Positions 24,697 through 36,454 of a stretch of 64,000 nucleotides of DNA are shown here, piece by piece; positions within the stretch are counted from its first letter, which is position 1; the number at the start of each line of letters is the position of its first letter. Both the position numbers and the translations under genes were made by a program. Under the pieces are notes generated by a model. That model was not told the DNA's origin, did no database searches, and saw nothing but the letters and a program-made list of their open reading frames with translations. Source of the stretch: Triticum aestivum (Eukaryota; Streptophyta; Magnoliopsida; Poales; Poaceae); NCBI RefSeq assembly GCF_018294505.1, contig NC_057811.1, forward strand, positions 403,336,790 to 403,400,789. The letters are read 5' to 3'.

Positions 24697-25176
24697 TGAG
24701 GGAGTCCTGGACTAAGGGGCCCTCAGGCGTCCGGCCTGTTAGCCATGGGCCAGACTGATGGGCTGTGAAGATACGAAGACCGAAGACTGCACCCGTATCC
24801 GGATGGGGCTCTCCTTGGCATGGAAGGCAAACTTGGCGATCGATTATGTAGATTCCTTTCCTTTGTAACCGACCTTGTGTAACCCTAGATTCTCTTGGTG
24901 TCTGTATAAACCGGAGGACTTAGTCCGGAGGGAGAGATACTCATGACCATAGTCATACATGCTAGGCTTTTAGGGTTTAGCCATCTCGATCTCGTGGTAG
25001 ATCAACTCTTGTAATACTCATATTCATCAAGATCAATCAAGCAGGAAGTAGGGTATTACCTCATAGAGAGGGCCCGAACCTGGGTAAACATCGTGTCCCC
25101 CGTCTCCTGTTACCATCGACCTTAGACGCACAGTTCGGGACCCCCTATTCGAGATCCGCCGGTTTTGACACCGACA
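24697..25176 (+). repeat. 3' LTR of copy C
   Basis: 480 bp from TGAGGGAGTCC to CCGACA, followed by the gtcgc duplication. Confidence 0.93.
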
Positions 25177-25540
25177 GTCGCGGCCCTTCGGCGCTCTTCC
25201 GCCGCGGGAGGGACGACGATGGTGACGGCGGCGGCATGGACAACGACGACGGCGCGGCAGGGCAAGGCGGCCACGCGTACGAGGTGGTTATCCGGTATAG
25301 TGTTTAGATTTTTTCCTTTCTAGTTTTTAGTTAAACGGTCGAAAGATCGACTTTTTTATATGTAAATAAGTAAATTGTGTTCAAATATTCATGAAATCCA
25401 CCGTGTTTGATGAATTTCATTCGTTTAGTTCAAATGCTGTTCGAAATGTATAACACTACCGTTGAATGGTCGGCTCCCACATCTGTATTTATGAATGAAC
25501 GCGGTATCCGGTTTGCGGGTCAAGGTTGGAGATACCCTTA

Positions 25541-26447
25541 CCGGCATTTTTTTAGTGTATGGAGTGTGAGTTGCCGATCGTTTCACCCAGCCGGATGTTT
25601 CCAAGGAACAAGTAGCAGCAAAAGGAGGTCCAAAGCCGAGGCGTTTCCACGCACGCTTTGCGTGCTTAGCTGTCCACACTTTCCCGACCGTCTCACACGT
25701 CCCAAGGCGCCGGCAGCAGTCTCCTGTTCCCGGCCATGTTCCCTCCCGAATGATCTGCATTTTATAACACCCACCGTGCCCAAATCATCAGCATTTTATA
25801 ACCCTACTACCACCTCGTGTCGATCTCTGGCCGCACTCGCCAGCCATCCGGTTGGCCGAAAAGAAAGACGCCATTGCCCCTCGTGCTCTTCCGAAGGGTA
25901 GCCCCCACCTCCTGCCACGGATTGGAATCGCTCCCGCCATAGTACGCAACGTACGCGTACTCCGCTGCCGAAATCACAGCGGATCGACCGGGGTGTGGTA
26001 CCAGGCGAGGGGATCGAGCGGCGGTACAACGCAGAGGCTGAGCGCGCACTGCCGAGCAGGGGCTTCTCTCGGCAACCACCGGCGGCCGCTCCATGGCGCT
26101 TTCGCCGTCCTTTCGCACGCGCCGTGCGGTCCATGGCGGGCGTGCGTGCGTGCGTGCCATGTGAGGGGGAGGGGGCCTTGTTTGGGCGCGGGCGGAAACG
26201 TCGTCTGTTCCACCGCCTTTTTCTCCATGTCCTGTTCGCGGCGAGATGCACTGGAAAGGGGAGGGGTCCGAAGGGGCGTATAGCCGGTGTAAATGCAAGT
26301 TGGATCGCACAGAGGCGACGCAGGAGACGACAGAAAGTAGATCGCCGAGGCAAGTGGTTCCTGAACATGAACTAAAAGCAACTCAACCTGGGTCGTCATG
26401 TCTGTAAACTTCGTGCAAACTCAGAATCACTATAAAAGCGCGTTCTA
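25541..26447. other. GC-rich stretch without a recognised gene
   Basis: Overlapping ORFs exist on both strands of 25580-26380, but their composition (Arg/Pro/Ala rich, no domain) looks like a CpG-rich DNA effect. Two copies of 'gcattttataac' lie 30-odd bases apart near 25755-25805 and could act as TATA elements on the minus strand. On the plus strand 'cactataaaagcgcg' (26429-26443) resembles a TATA box, with a MITE just downstream. Confidence 0.4.
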
Positions 26448-26751
26448 CTCCCTCCATTCTTTTATACAAGGTCACTATAAAAAATACATTTTGCATCTAT
26501 ACAAGACAACTAAGTGTAATCGAGGCAGAGATTAATTATGTTTCCTCGTACTACTAACTATTTTAATACTTACATGCATGTAGTCATAGTAACACGGTGC
26601 TACTTCCTTCTAAATTCATTTCTTGCATGCATGTGGGCGTCTTAATGATCCCGGTTAACGAAAGAAAAAGTGGGTTTGCAAAGCAGTCATTAAATTTTAC
26701 CTTGCTACATATAATTTGAGTTTGTGGCCTTGTATAAGGGAATGAAGGGGG
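26448..26751. mobile_element. Stowaway-type MITE (Tc1/Mariner)
   Basis: 304 bp with terminal inverted repeats CTCCCTCCATTCTTTTATAC and, from the other end, CCCCCTTCATTCCCTTATAC, flanked by TA on both sides (26446-26447 and 26752-26753). The CTCCCTCC start and TA duplication are diagnostic of grass Stowaway elements. It has no coding capacity. Confidence 0.8.
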
Positions 26752-26753
26752 TA

Positions 26754-27722
26754 TAATCTTTTTCCCATGTGAGACCCGTTTACCGGCGGCCAGAAGACTT
26801 TTTTTTTCTCAACAATGGAAGTCTTTGAATTAGGATTTCAACTCAATAGGACTCCGGCATGGATTTCAAGAAGGATTACTACAAGGATTTGAACGATCAT
26901 AAAACTGTGATTCTTTCATTCGACTACGAGCTCTTCCTTCTCTTGGAGGTGACCTCGCAGGCGGGGAGGTCCCACCGCTTCCATTTCCGCGTAGACAGTC
27001 ATCGAGATACTCGAGGATGGTGGGAAGCGGGGTGCCGACAGCTGATTCAACCTTACGGCACATGTCCTCCTTAACCCACATGGAGTAAGCGCAAGCCCTC
27101 TCCCCAGAACTTCCTCTCAAGCGCGATCCTACTCGTCTCGTCGGGGAAAGGTCCAAGCGTGCGCGCGGGGTGTGTGGGGCACCTTATGGTCGATGGGGTT
27201 GATTGCGGGTGCCGCCGACGGCTGACTCAACCTTTTAAATGTTCATTGTGTATTAAAAAATATTCACCATAAAGAAACAATCCCCATCATATATTTTTTT
27301 AAAATGTTCAATGTGTGTTTAAAACATCTTCACCCTATATAAAAAAGTATTCACCATACATTTAATAATGTTCACTCTGTATCACAAATAATATTCAACA
27401 TATATTTTAAAAAAATTCACCATGCTTTGAAAAAATGTTACTACCATATATTCAAAATATGTTCATGTATAAAAATAAAATTTAAATGACAAAGGAAAAT
27501 GAAAGGTGAGAAAACCAAAAGGAGAAAATAACCGAAATGAAGAAATGAGACAAAAAAGCGAGAAAAAAGGCATAAGAAAAACAAAAATAAATCAAAAGGT
27601 TAATTATAATTGGAAAGAGAACAGACCGAAAGAAGAAAATCATATAGTAAAATACAACAAAAACACCAAAAAAAAGGTGAAACAACTAAAGCAGCATAGC
27701 GAAACGTGAACTGGGCTGGCCC
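26754..27722. other. Unassigned region with an ORF remnant and AT-rich degenerate repeats
   Basis: The minus strand of 27156-26866 carries a possible coding remnant (MWVKEDMCRKVESAVGTPLP) that I do not recognise. From 27235 to 27480 the DNA is AT-rich with recurring 'TTCA(A/C)(C/T)AT' motifs; 27480-27700 is A-rich. The sequence at 27700-27722 continues at 36455 once the Copia element is removed. Confidence 0.35.
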
Positions 27723-29454
27723 TGTTGGGAACGTAGTAATTTCAAAAAAATTCCTACGCACACGCAAGATCATGGTGATGTATAGCAACGAGAGGGGAGA
27801 GTGTTGTCCACGTACCCTCGTAGACCGAAAGCAGAAGCGTTAACACAACGCGGTTGATGTAGTCGTACGTCTTCACGATCCGACCGATCAAGTACCGAAC
27901 GCACGACACCTCCGAGTTCAGCACACGTTCAGCTCGATGACGTCCCTCGAACTCCGATCCAGCCGAGTGTTGAGGGAGAGTTTCGTCAGCACGACGGTGT
28001 GGTGACGATGATGATGTTCTACCGACGCAGGGCTTCGCCTAAGCACCGCTACGATATTATCGAGGTGTAATATGGTGGAGGGGGGCACTGCACGCGACTA
28101 AGAGATCAATGATCAATTGTGTGTCTAGAGGTGCCCCCCTGCCCCCGTATATAAAGGTGCAAGGGGGGTTCGGCCGGCCTAGAGGAGAGGCGCGCCAGGA
28201 GGAGTCCTACTCCTACTGGGAGTAGGACTCCCCCCTTTTCCATGTTGGACTAGGAGAGAAAGGGGGAAGAGGTGGAGGGGAGGAAGGAAGGGGGGCGCCG
28301 CCCCCCTCTCCTTGTCCTATTCGGACTAGGGGGAGGGGCGCGCGGCCCTGCCCTGGCCTCCTCTCCTCTCTTCCACCTAGGCCCACTAAGGCCCATTAAG
28401 TTACAGGGGGGTTCCGGTAACCTCCCGGTACTCCGGAAAAATCCTGATTTCACCCGGAACACTTTCGATGTCCAAACATAGGCTTCCAATATATCAATCT
28501 TTATGTCTCGACCATTTCGAGACTCCTCGTCATGTCCGTGATCACATCTGGGACTCCGAACAACCTTCGGTACATCAAAACATATAAACTCATAATATAA
28601 CTGTCATCGTAACGTTAAGCGTGCGGACCCTACGGGTTCGAGAACTATGTAGACATGACCGAGACACCTCTCCGGTCAATAACCAATAGCGGAACCTGGA
28701 TGCTCATATTGGTTCCCACATATTCTACGAAGATCTTTATCGGTCAGACCGCATAACAACATACGTTGTTCCCTTTGTCATCGGTATGTTACTTGCCCGA
28801 GATTCGATCGTCGGTATCTCGATACCTAGTTCAATCTCGTTACCGGCAAGTCTCTTTACTCGTTCCGTAATACATCATCACGCAACTAACTCATTAGTCA
28901 CAATGCTTGCAAGGCTTATAGTGATGTGTATTACTGAGTGGGCCCAGAGATACCTCTCCGACAATCGGAGTGACAAATCCTAATCTCGAAATACACCAAC
29001 CCAACAAGTACCTTTGGAGACACCTATAGAGCACCTTTATAATCACCCAGTTACGTTGTGACGTTTGGTAGCACACAAACTGTTCCTCCAGTAAACGGGA
29101 GTTGCATAATCTCATAGTCATAGGAACATGTATAAGTCATGAAGAAAGCAATAGAAACATACTAAACGATCGAGTGCTAAGCTAACGGAATGGGTCAAGT
29201 CAATCACATCATTCTCCTAATGATGTGATCCCGTTAATCAAATGACAACTCATGTCTATGGCTAGGAAACATAACCATCTTTGATCAACGAGCTAGTCAA
29301 GTAGAGGCATACTAGTGACACTATGTTTTTCTATGTATTCACACATGTATTATGTTTCCGGTTAATACAATTATAGCATGAATAATAAACATTTATCATG
29401 ATATAAGGAAATAAATAATAACTTTATTATTGCCTCTAGGGCATATTTCCTTCA
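27723..29454 (-). repeat. 3' LTR of the Copia element
   Basis: 1732 bp. The inner edge is followed by the complement of the polypurine tract (gtctcccacttgcac, 29455-29469). ORFs inside the LTR are not genes. Confidence 0.93.
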
Positions 29455-29541
29455 GTCTCCCACTTGCACTAGAGTCAATAATCTAGATTACACAGTAATG
29501 ATTTTTACACCCATGGAGTCTTGGTGCTGATCATGTTTTGC

Positions 29542-32500
29542 TCATGGAAGAGGCTTAGTCAACGGATCTGCAACATTCAGATCCGTATGTATCTTGCAAA
29601 TTTCTATGTCTCCCACCTGGACTAAATCCCGGATGGAATTGAAGCGTCTTTTGATGTGCTTGGTTCTCTTGTGAAATCCGGATTCCTTTGCTAAGGCAAT
29701 TGCACCAGTATTGTCACAAAAGATTTTCATTGGTCCCGATGCACTAGGTATGACACCTAGATCGGATATGAACTCCTTCATCCAGACTCCTTCATTTGCT
29801 GCTTCCGAAGCAGCTATGTACTCCGCTTCACACGTAGATCCCGCCACGACACTTTGCTTAGAACTGCACCACTGACAGCTCCACCGTTCAATGTAAACAC
29901 GTATCCGGTTTGCGATTTAGAATCGTCCGGATCAGTGTCAAAGCTTGCATCAACGTAACCATTTACGATGAGCTCTTTGTCACCTCCATAAACGAGAAAC
30001 ATATCCTTAGTCCTTTTCAGGTATTTCAGGATGTTCTTGACCGCTGTCCAGTGATCCACTCCTGGATTACTTTGGTACCTCCCTGCTAAACTTATAGCAA
30101 GGCACACATCAGGTCTGGTACACAGCATTGCATACATGATAGAGCCTATGGCTGAAGCATAGGGAACATCTTTCATCTTCTCTCTATCTTCTGCAGTGGT
30201 CGGGCATTGAGTCTTACTCAATCTCACACCTTGTAGTACAGGCAAGAACCCTTTCTTTGCTTGATCCATTTTGAACTTCTTCAAAACTTTGTCAAGGTAT
30301 GTGCTTTGTGAAAGTCCAATTAAGCGTCTTGATCTATCTCTATAGATCTTGATGCCCAATATATATGCAGCTTCACCGAGGTCTTTCATTGAAAAACTCT
30401 TATTCAAGTATCCCTTTATGCTATCCAGAAATTCTATATCATTTCCAATTAGCAATATGTCATCCACATATAATATCAGAAATGCTACTGAGCTCCCACT
30501 CACTTTCTTGTAAATACAGGCTTCTCCAAAAGTCTGTATAAAACCAAATGCTTTGATCACACTATCAAAGCGTTTATTCCAACTCCGAGAGGCTTGCACC
30601 AGTCCATAAATGGATCGCTGGAGCTTGCACACTTTGTTAGCTCCCTTTGGATCGACAAAACCTTCCGGTTGCATCATATACAACTCTTCTTCCAGAAATC
30701 CATTCAGGAATGCAGTTTTGACATCCATTTGCCAAATTTCATAATCATAAAATGCGGCAATTGCTAACATGATTTGGACAGACTTAAGCATCGCTACGGG
30801 TGAGAAGGTCTCATCGTAGTCAATCCCTTGAACTTGTCGAAAACCTTTTGCAACAAGTCGAGCTTTATAGACAGTAACATTACCGTCAGCGTCAGTCTTC
30901 TTCTTGAAGATCCATTTATTTTCAATGGCTTGCCGATCATCGGGCAAGTCAACCAAAGTCCATACTTTGTTCTCATACATGGATCCCATCTCGGATTTCA
31001 TGGCCTCAAGCCATTTTGCGGAATCTAGGCTCACCATCGCTTCTTCATAGTTCGTAGGTTCGTCATGGTCTAGCAACATAACCTCCAGAACAGGATTACC
31101 GTACCACTCTGGTGCGGATCTTAATCTGGTTGACCTACGAGGTTCAGTAATAACTTGATCTGAAGTTTCATGATCATTATCATTAACTTCCTCACTAATT
31201 GGTGTAGGTGTCGCGGAAACTGGTTTCTGTGATGATCTACTTTCCAATAAGGGAGCAGGTACAGTTACCTCATCAAGTTCTACTTTCCTCCCACTCACTT
31301 CTTTCGAGAGAAACTCCTTCTCTAGAAAGGATCCATTCTTAGCAACGAATGTCTTGCCTTCGGATCTGTGATAGAAGGTGTACCCAACAGTCTCCTTTGG
31401 GTATCCTATGAAGACACATTTCTCCGATTTAGGTTCGAGCTTATCAGGTTGAAGTTTCTTCACATAAGCATCGCAACCCCAAACTTTAAGATACGATAAC
31501 TTTGGTTTCTTGCCAAACCATAGTTCATAAGGCGTCGTCTCAACGGATTTCGATGGTGTCCTATTTAGAGTGAATGCAGCCGTCTCTAAAGCATAACCCC
31601 AAAACGATAGCGGTAAATCAGTAAGAGACATCATAGATTGCACCATATCTAGTAAAGTACGATTACGATGTTCGGACACACCATTACGTTGTGGTGTTCC
31701 GGGTGGCGTGAGTTGCGAAACTATTCCGCATTGTTTCAAATGTAGGCCAAACTCGTAACTCAAATATTCTCCTCCACGATCTGATCGTAGAAACTTTATT
31801 TTCTTGTTACGATGATTTTCAACTTCGCTCTGAAATTCTTTGAACTTTTCAAATGTTTCAGACTTATGTTTCATTAAGTAGATATACCCATATCTGCTCA
31901 AATCATCTGTGAAGGTGAGAAAATAACGATATCCGCCACGAGCCTCAATATTCATCGGACCACATACATCTGTATGTATGATTTCCAACAAATAAGTTGC
32001 TCTCTCCATAGTACCGGAGAACGGTGTTTTAGTCATCTTGCCCATGAGACACGGTTCGCAAGTACCAAGTGATTCATAATCAAGTGATTCCAAAAGTCCA
32101 TCATTATGGAGTTTCTTCATGCGCTTTACACCGATATGACCTAAACGGCAGTGCCACAAATAAGTTGCACTATCATTATCAACTCTGCATCTTTTGGCTT
32201 CAATATTATGAATATGTGTATCACTACTATCGAGATTCAACAAAAATAGACCACTCTTCAAGGGTGCATGACCATAAAAGATATTATTCATATAAATAGA
32301 ACAACCATTATTCTCTGATTTAAATGAATAACCGTCTCGCATCAAACAAGATCCAGATATAATGTTCATGCTTAACGCTGGCACCAAATAACAATTATTT
32401 AGGTCTAAAACTAATCCCGAAGGTAGATGTAGAGGTAGCGTGCCGACTGCGATCACATCGACTTTGGAACCATTTCCCACGCGCATCGTCACCTCGTCCT

Positions 32501-33473
32501 TAGCCAATCTTCGCTTAATCCGTAGCCCCTGTTTCGAGTTGCAAATATTAGCAACAGAACCAGTATCAAATACCCAGGTGCTACTGCGAGCATTAGTAAG
32601 GTACACATCAATAACATGTATATCACATATACCTTTGTTAACCTTGCCATCCTTCTTATCCGCCAAATACTTGGGGCAGCTCCACTTCCAGTGACCAGTC
32701 TGCTTGCAGTAGAAGCACTCAGTTTCAGGCTTAGGTCCAGACTTGGGTTTCTTCTCCTGAACAGCAACTTGCTTGTTGTTCTTCTTGAAGTTCCCCTTCT
32801 TCTTCCCTTTGCCCTTTTTCTTGAAACTAGTGGTCTTATTGACCATCAACACTTGATGCTCCTTTTTGATTTCTACCTCCGCTGCCTTTAGCATTGCGAA
32901 GAGCTCGGGAATTGTCTTATTCATCCCTTGCATGTTATAGTTCATCACGAAGCTCTTGTAGCTTGGTGGCAGTGATTGAAGAATTCTGTCAATGACGCTA
33001 TCATCCGGAAGATTAACTCCCAGTTGAATCAAGTGATTATTATACCCAGACATTTTGAGTATATGCTCACTGACAGAACTATTCTCTTCCATCTTGCAGC
33101 TGTAGAACTTATTGGAGACTTCATATCTCTCAATCCGGGCATTTGCTTCAAATATTAACTTCAACTCCTAGAACATCTCATATGCTCCATGACGTTCAAA
33201 ACGTCGTTGAAGACCCGGTTCTAAGCCGTAAAGCATGGCACACTGAACTATCGAGTAGTCATCAGCTTTGCTCTGCCAGACGTTCATAACTTCTGGTGTT
33301 GCCCTTGCAGGAGGCCTGGCACCTAGCGGTGCTTCCAGGACGTAATTCTTCTGTGCAGCAATGAGGATAATCCTCAAGTTACGGACCCAGTCCGTGTAAT
33401 TGCTACCATCATCTTTCAACTTTGCTTTCTCAAGGAACGCATTAAAATTCAACGGAACAACAACACGGGCCAT
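29542..33473 (-). pseudogene. Copia gag-pol polyprotein, nearly intact (one stop, one frameshift)
   Basis: Starts MARVVVPLNFNAFLEKAKL at 33473. A TAG at 33170-33168 interrupts gag where the family has glutamine (EMF-stop-ELKLIF). The frame then stays open to about 29870. In order: zinc knuckle CFYCKQTGHWKWSCPKY (about 32717-32665), protease WVFDTGSVANICNS, integrase with zinc-binding H and C residues and the HTDVCGPM, FTDDLSRYGY and SDRGGEY blocks, reverse transcriptase with DVKTAFLNG and YVDD (near 30465), then RNase H. A one-base deletion near 29870 (GGAVSW changed to GGAVSG) shifts the frame; the correct RNase H tail resumes as AGSTCEAEYIAASEA and ends at 29542 with DPLTKPLP. The order protease-integrase-RT-RNase H defines Copia. 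All catalytic motifs survive, so it is recent, but it cannot make a full polyprotein. Confidence 0.93.
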
Positions 33474-34713
33474 TTATCTACAATTAACATAGACAAGCAA
33501 GATACTATCAGGTACTAAGTTCATGATAAATTCAAGTTCAATTAATCATATTACTTAAGAACTCCCACTTAGATAGACATCCCTCTAATCCTCTAAGTGA
33601 TCACGTGATCCATATCAACTAAACCATGTCCGATCATCACGTGAGATGGATTAGTTTCAATGGTGAACATCACTATGTTGATCATATCTACTATATGATT
33701 CACGCTCGACCTTTCGGTCTCCGTGTTCCGAGGCCATATCTACATATGCTAGGCTCGTCAAGTTTAACCTGAGTATTCTGCGTGTGCAACTGTTTTGCAC
33801 CCGTTGTATTTGAACGTAGAGCCTATCACACCCGATCATCACGTGGTGTCTCAGCACGAAGAACTTTCGCAACGGTGCATACTCAGGGAGAACACTTTTA
33901 TCTTGAAATTTTAGTGAGAGATCAACTTATAATGCTACTGTCAATCAAAGCAAGATAAGATGCATAAAAGATAAACATCACATGCAATCAATATAAGTGA
34001 TATGATATGGCCATCATCATCTTGTGCTTGTGATCTCCATCTCCGAAGCACCGTCATGATCACCATCGTCACCGGCGCGACACCTTGATCTCCATCGTAG
34101 CATCGTTGTCATCTCGCCAACTATTGCTTTTACGACTATCGCTACCGCTTAGTGATAAAGTAAAACAATTACATGGCGATTGCATTTCATACAATAAAGC
34201 GACAACCATATGGCTCCTGCCAGTTGCCGATAACTCGGTTACAAAACATGATCATCTCATACAATAAAATATAGCATCATGTCTTGACCATATCACATCA
34301 CAACATGCCCTGCAAAAACAAGTTAGACGTCCTCTACTTTGTTGTTGCAAGTTTTACGTGGCTGCTACGGGCTTAGCAAGAACCGTTCTTACCTACGCAT
34401 CAAAACCACAACGATAGTTTGTCAAGTTGGTGCTGTTTTAACCTTCGCAAGGACCGGGCGTAGCCACACTCGGTTCAACTAAAGTGAGAGAGACAGACAC
34501 CCGCCAGTCACCTTTAAGCAACGAGTGCTCGCAATGGTGAAACCAGTCTCGCGTAAGCGTACGCGTAATGTCGGTCAGGGCCGCTTCTTCTCACAATACC
34601 GCCGAACCAAAGTATGACATGCTGGTAAGCAGTATGACTTATATCGCCCACAACTCACTTGTGTTCTACTCGTGCATATAACATCAACGCATAAAAACAG
34701 GCTCGGATGCCAC
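33474..34713 (-). other. Copia untranslated leader with primer-binding site
   Basis: About 1.24 kb between gag ATG and the 5' LTR, as in BARE1 relatives. On the minus strand the base after the LTR is followed by TGGCATCCGAGCC, a variant of the initiator-Met tRNA site TGGTATCAGAGC. No ORF here is credible. Confidence 0.7.
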
Positions 34714-36449
34714 TGTTGGGGAATGTAGTAATTTCAAAAAAATTCCTACGCACACGCAAGATCATGGTGATGTATAGCAACGAGAGGGGAGAGTGTTGTC
34801 CACGTACCCTCGTAGACCGAAAGCAGAAGCGTTAACACAACGCGGTTGATGTAGTCGTACGTCTTCACGATCCGACCGATCAAGTACCGAACGCACGGCA
34901 CCTCCGAGTTCAGCACACGTTCAGCTCGATGACGTCCCTCGAACTCCGATCCAGCCGAGTGTTGAGGGAGAGTTTCGTCAGCACGACGGCGTGGTGACGA
35001 TGATGATGTTCTACCGACGCAGGGCTTCGCCTAAGCACCGCTACGATATTATCGAGGTGTAATATGGTGGAGGGGGGCACCGCACACGGCTAAGAGATCA
35101 ATGATCAATTGTGTGTCTAGAGGTGCCCCCCTGCCCCCGTATATAAAGGTGCAAGGGGGGGTTTGGCCGGCCTAGAGGAGAGGCGCGCCAGGAGGAGTCC
35201 TACTCCTACCGGGAGTAGGACACCCCCCCCCTTTCCATGTTGGACTAGGAGAGAAAGGGGGAAGAGGTGGAGGGGAGGAAGGAAGGGGGGCGCCGCCCCC
35301 TCTCCTTGTCCTATTCGGACTGGGGGGGAGGGGCGCACGGCCCTGCCCTGGCCTCCTCTCCTCTCTTCCACCTAGGCCCACTAAGGCCCATTAAGTTACC
35401 GGGGGGTTCCGGTAACCTCCCGGTACTCCGGAAAAATCCCGATTTCACCCGGAACACTTCCGATGTCCAAACATAGGCTTCCAATATATCAATCTTTATG
35501 TCTCGACCATTTTGAGACTCCTCGTCATGTCCGTGATCACATCTGGGACTCCGAACAACCTTCGGTACATCAAAACATATAAACTCATAATATAACTGTC
35601 ATCGTAACGTTAAGCGTGCGGACCCTACGGGTTCGAGAACTATGTAGACATGACCGAGACACCTCTCCGGTCAATAACCAATAGCGGAACCTGGATGCTC
35701 ATATTGGTTCCCACATATTCTACGAAGATCTTTATCGGTCAGACCGCATAACAACATACGTTGTTCCCTTTGTCATCGGTATGTTACTTGCCCGAGATTC
35801 GATCGTCGGTATCTCGATACCTAGTTCAATCTCGTTACCGGCAAGTCTCTTTACTCGTTCCGTAATACATCATCCCGCAACTAACTCATTAGTCACAATG
35901 CTTGCAAGGCTTATAGTGATGTGTATTACTGAGTGGGCCCAGAGATACCTCTCCGACAATCGGAGTGACAAATCCTAATCTCGAAATACGCCAACCCAAC
36001 AAGTACCTTTGGAGACACCTGTAGAGCACCTTTATAATCACCCAGTTACGTTGTGACGTTTGGTAGCACACAAAGTGTTCCTCCGGTAAACGGGAGTTGC
36101 ATAATCTCATAGTCATAGGAACATGTATAAGTCATGAAGAAAGCAATAGCAACATACTAAACGATCGAGTGCTAAGCTAACGGAATGGGTCAAGTCAATC
36201 ACATCATTCTCCTAATGATGTGATCCCGTTAATCAAATGACAACTCATGTCTATGGCTAGGAAACATAACCATCTTTGATCAACGAGCTAGTCAAGTAGA
36301 GGCATACTAGTGACACTCTGTTTGTCTATGTATTCAAACATGTATTATGTTTCCGGTTAATACAATTCTAGCATGAATAATAAACATTTATCATGATATA
36401 AGGAAATAAATAATAACTTTATTATTGCCTCTAGGGCATATTTCCTTTA
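34714..36449 (-). repeat. 5' LTR of the Copia element
   Basis: 1736 bp. The minus strand contains a TATA-like box in 'cctttatatacggggg' near 35136-35151, the likely promoter for element transcription. Confidence 0.93.
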
Positions 36450-36454
36450 GGCCC

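Larger units (their letters stand above)
7553..25176 (+). mobile_element. Ty3/Gypsy copy C, non-autonomous, with copy B nested in its 5' LTR
   Basis: The 5' LTR is 7553-7752 continued at 16876-17107; the 3' LTR is 24697-25176. The flanking duplication gtcgc is present at 7548-7552 and 25177-25181. Internally it has gag (17158-19808), a noncoding gap and the convergent antisense gene (24156-21042). The protease region present in A and B is deleted. The 5' LTR also lacks about 45 bp near 17000 relative to the 3' LTR. I counted about 20 substitutions over ~435 aligned LTR bases (~4.6%), making it older than copy B, as nesting requires. Confidence 0.92.
7234..25537 (+). mobile_element. PIF/Harbinger-like element split by Gypsy copy C (left end lost behind copy A)
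   Basis: Only 7234-7552 and 25177-25537 belong to this element; the rest is inserted Gypsy DNA. The right end reads as an inverted terminal repeat, 'GGGTATCTCCAACCTTGACCC' on the minus strand, followed by TTA at 25538-25540. It is close to the terminus of the element at 51219-58128 (GGGCATCTTCAACGCCGACCC, TSD TTA). The internal AT-rich part around 25385-25440 also resembles 53450-53500 in inverse orientation. The left terminus is not in view because copy A lies there. Confidence 0.55.
27723..36449 (-). mobile_element. Full-length Ty1/Copia element, BARE1/Angela type
   Basis: 8727 bp on the minus strand with LTRs at 27723-29454 and 34714-36449 and a perfect 5 bp duplication, ggccc at 27718-27722 and 36450-36454. 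The LTR sequence (TGAAGGAAATATGCCCTAGAGG start on the minus strand) and the gag-pol protein match the BARE1/WIS/Angela group, the commonest Copia group in Triticeae. I count about 25 substitutions over ~1730 LTR bases (~1.5%), so roughly 0.5-0.6 million years at 1.3e-8. The outermost base pair is changed in one LTR (CCTTTA instead of CCTTCA). Confidence 0.95.

Noticed and set aside
1..25176. Reverse transcriptase or integrase hidden in the Gypsy gaps
   Set aside because: None of the RT, RNase H or integrase motifs appears in any frame given for the gaps in copies A, B or C.
25583..26399. Several long ORFs on both strands of the GC-rich block
   Set aside because: Overlap in multiple frames, Arg/Pro/Ala bias, no motif and no splice logic. 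Treated as a CpG-rich effect.
27482..27709. Overlapping F-rich and K-rich ORFs
   Set aside because: A-rich low-complexity DNA read on either strand.
28250..28981. ORFs in the Copia LTRs (and their twins at 35117-35978)
   Set aside because: Duplicated because the LTRs are duplicated; composition is polypurine/polypyrimidine and not protein-like.
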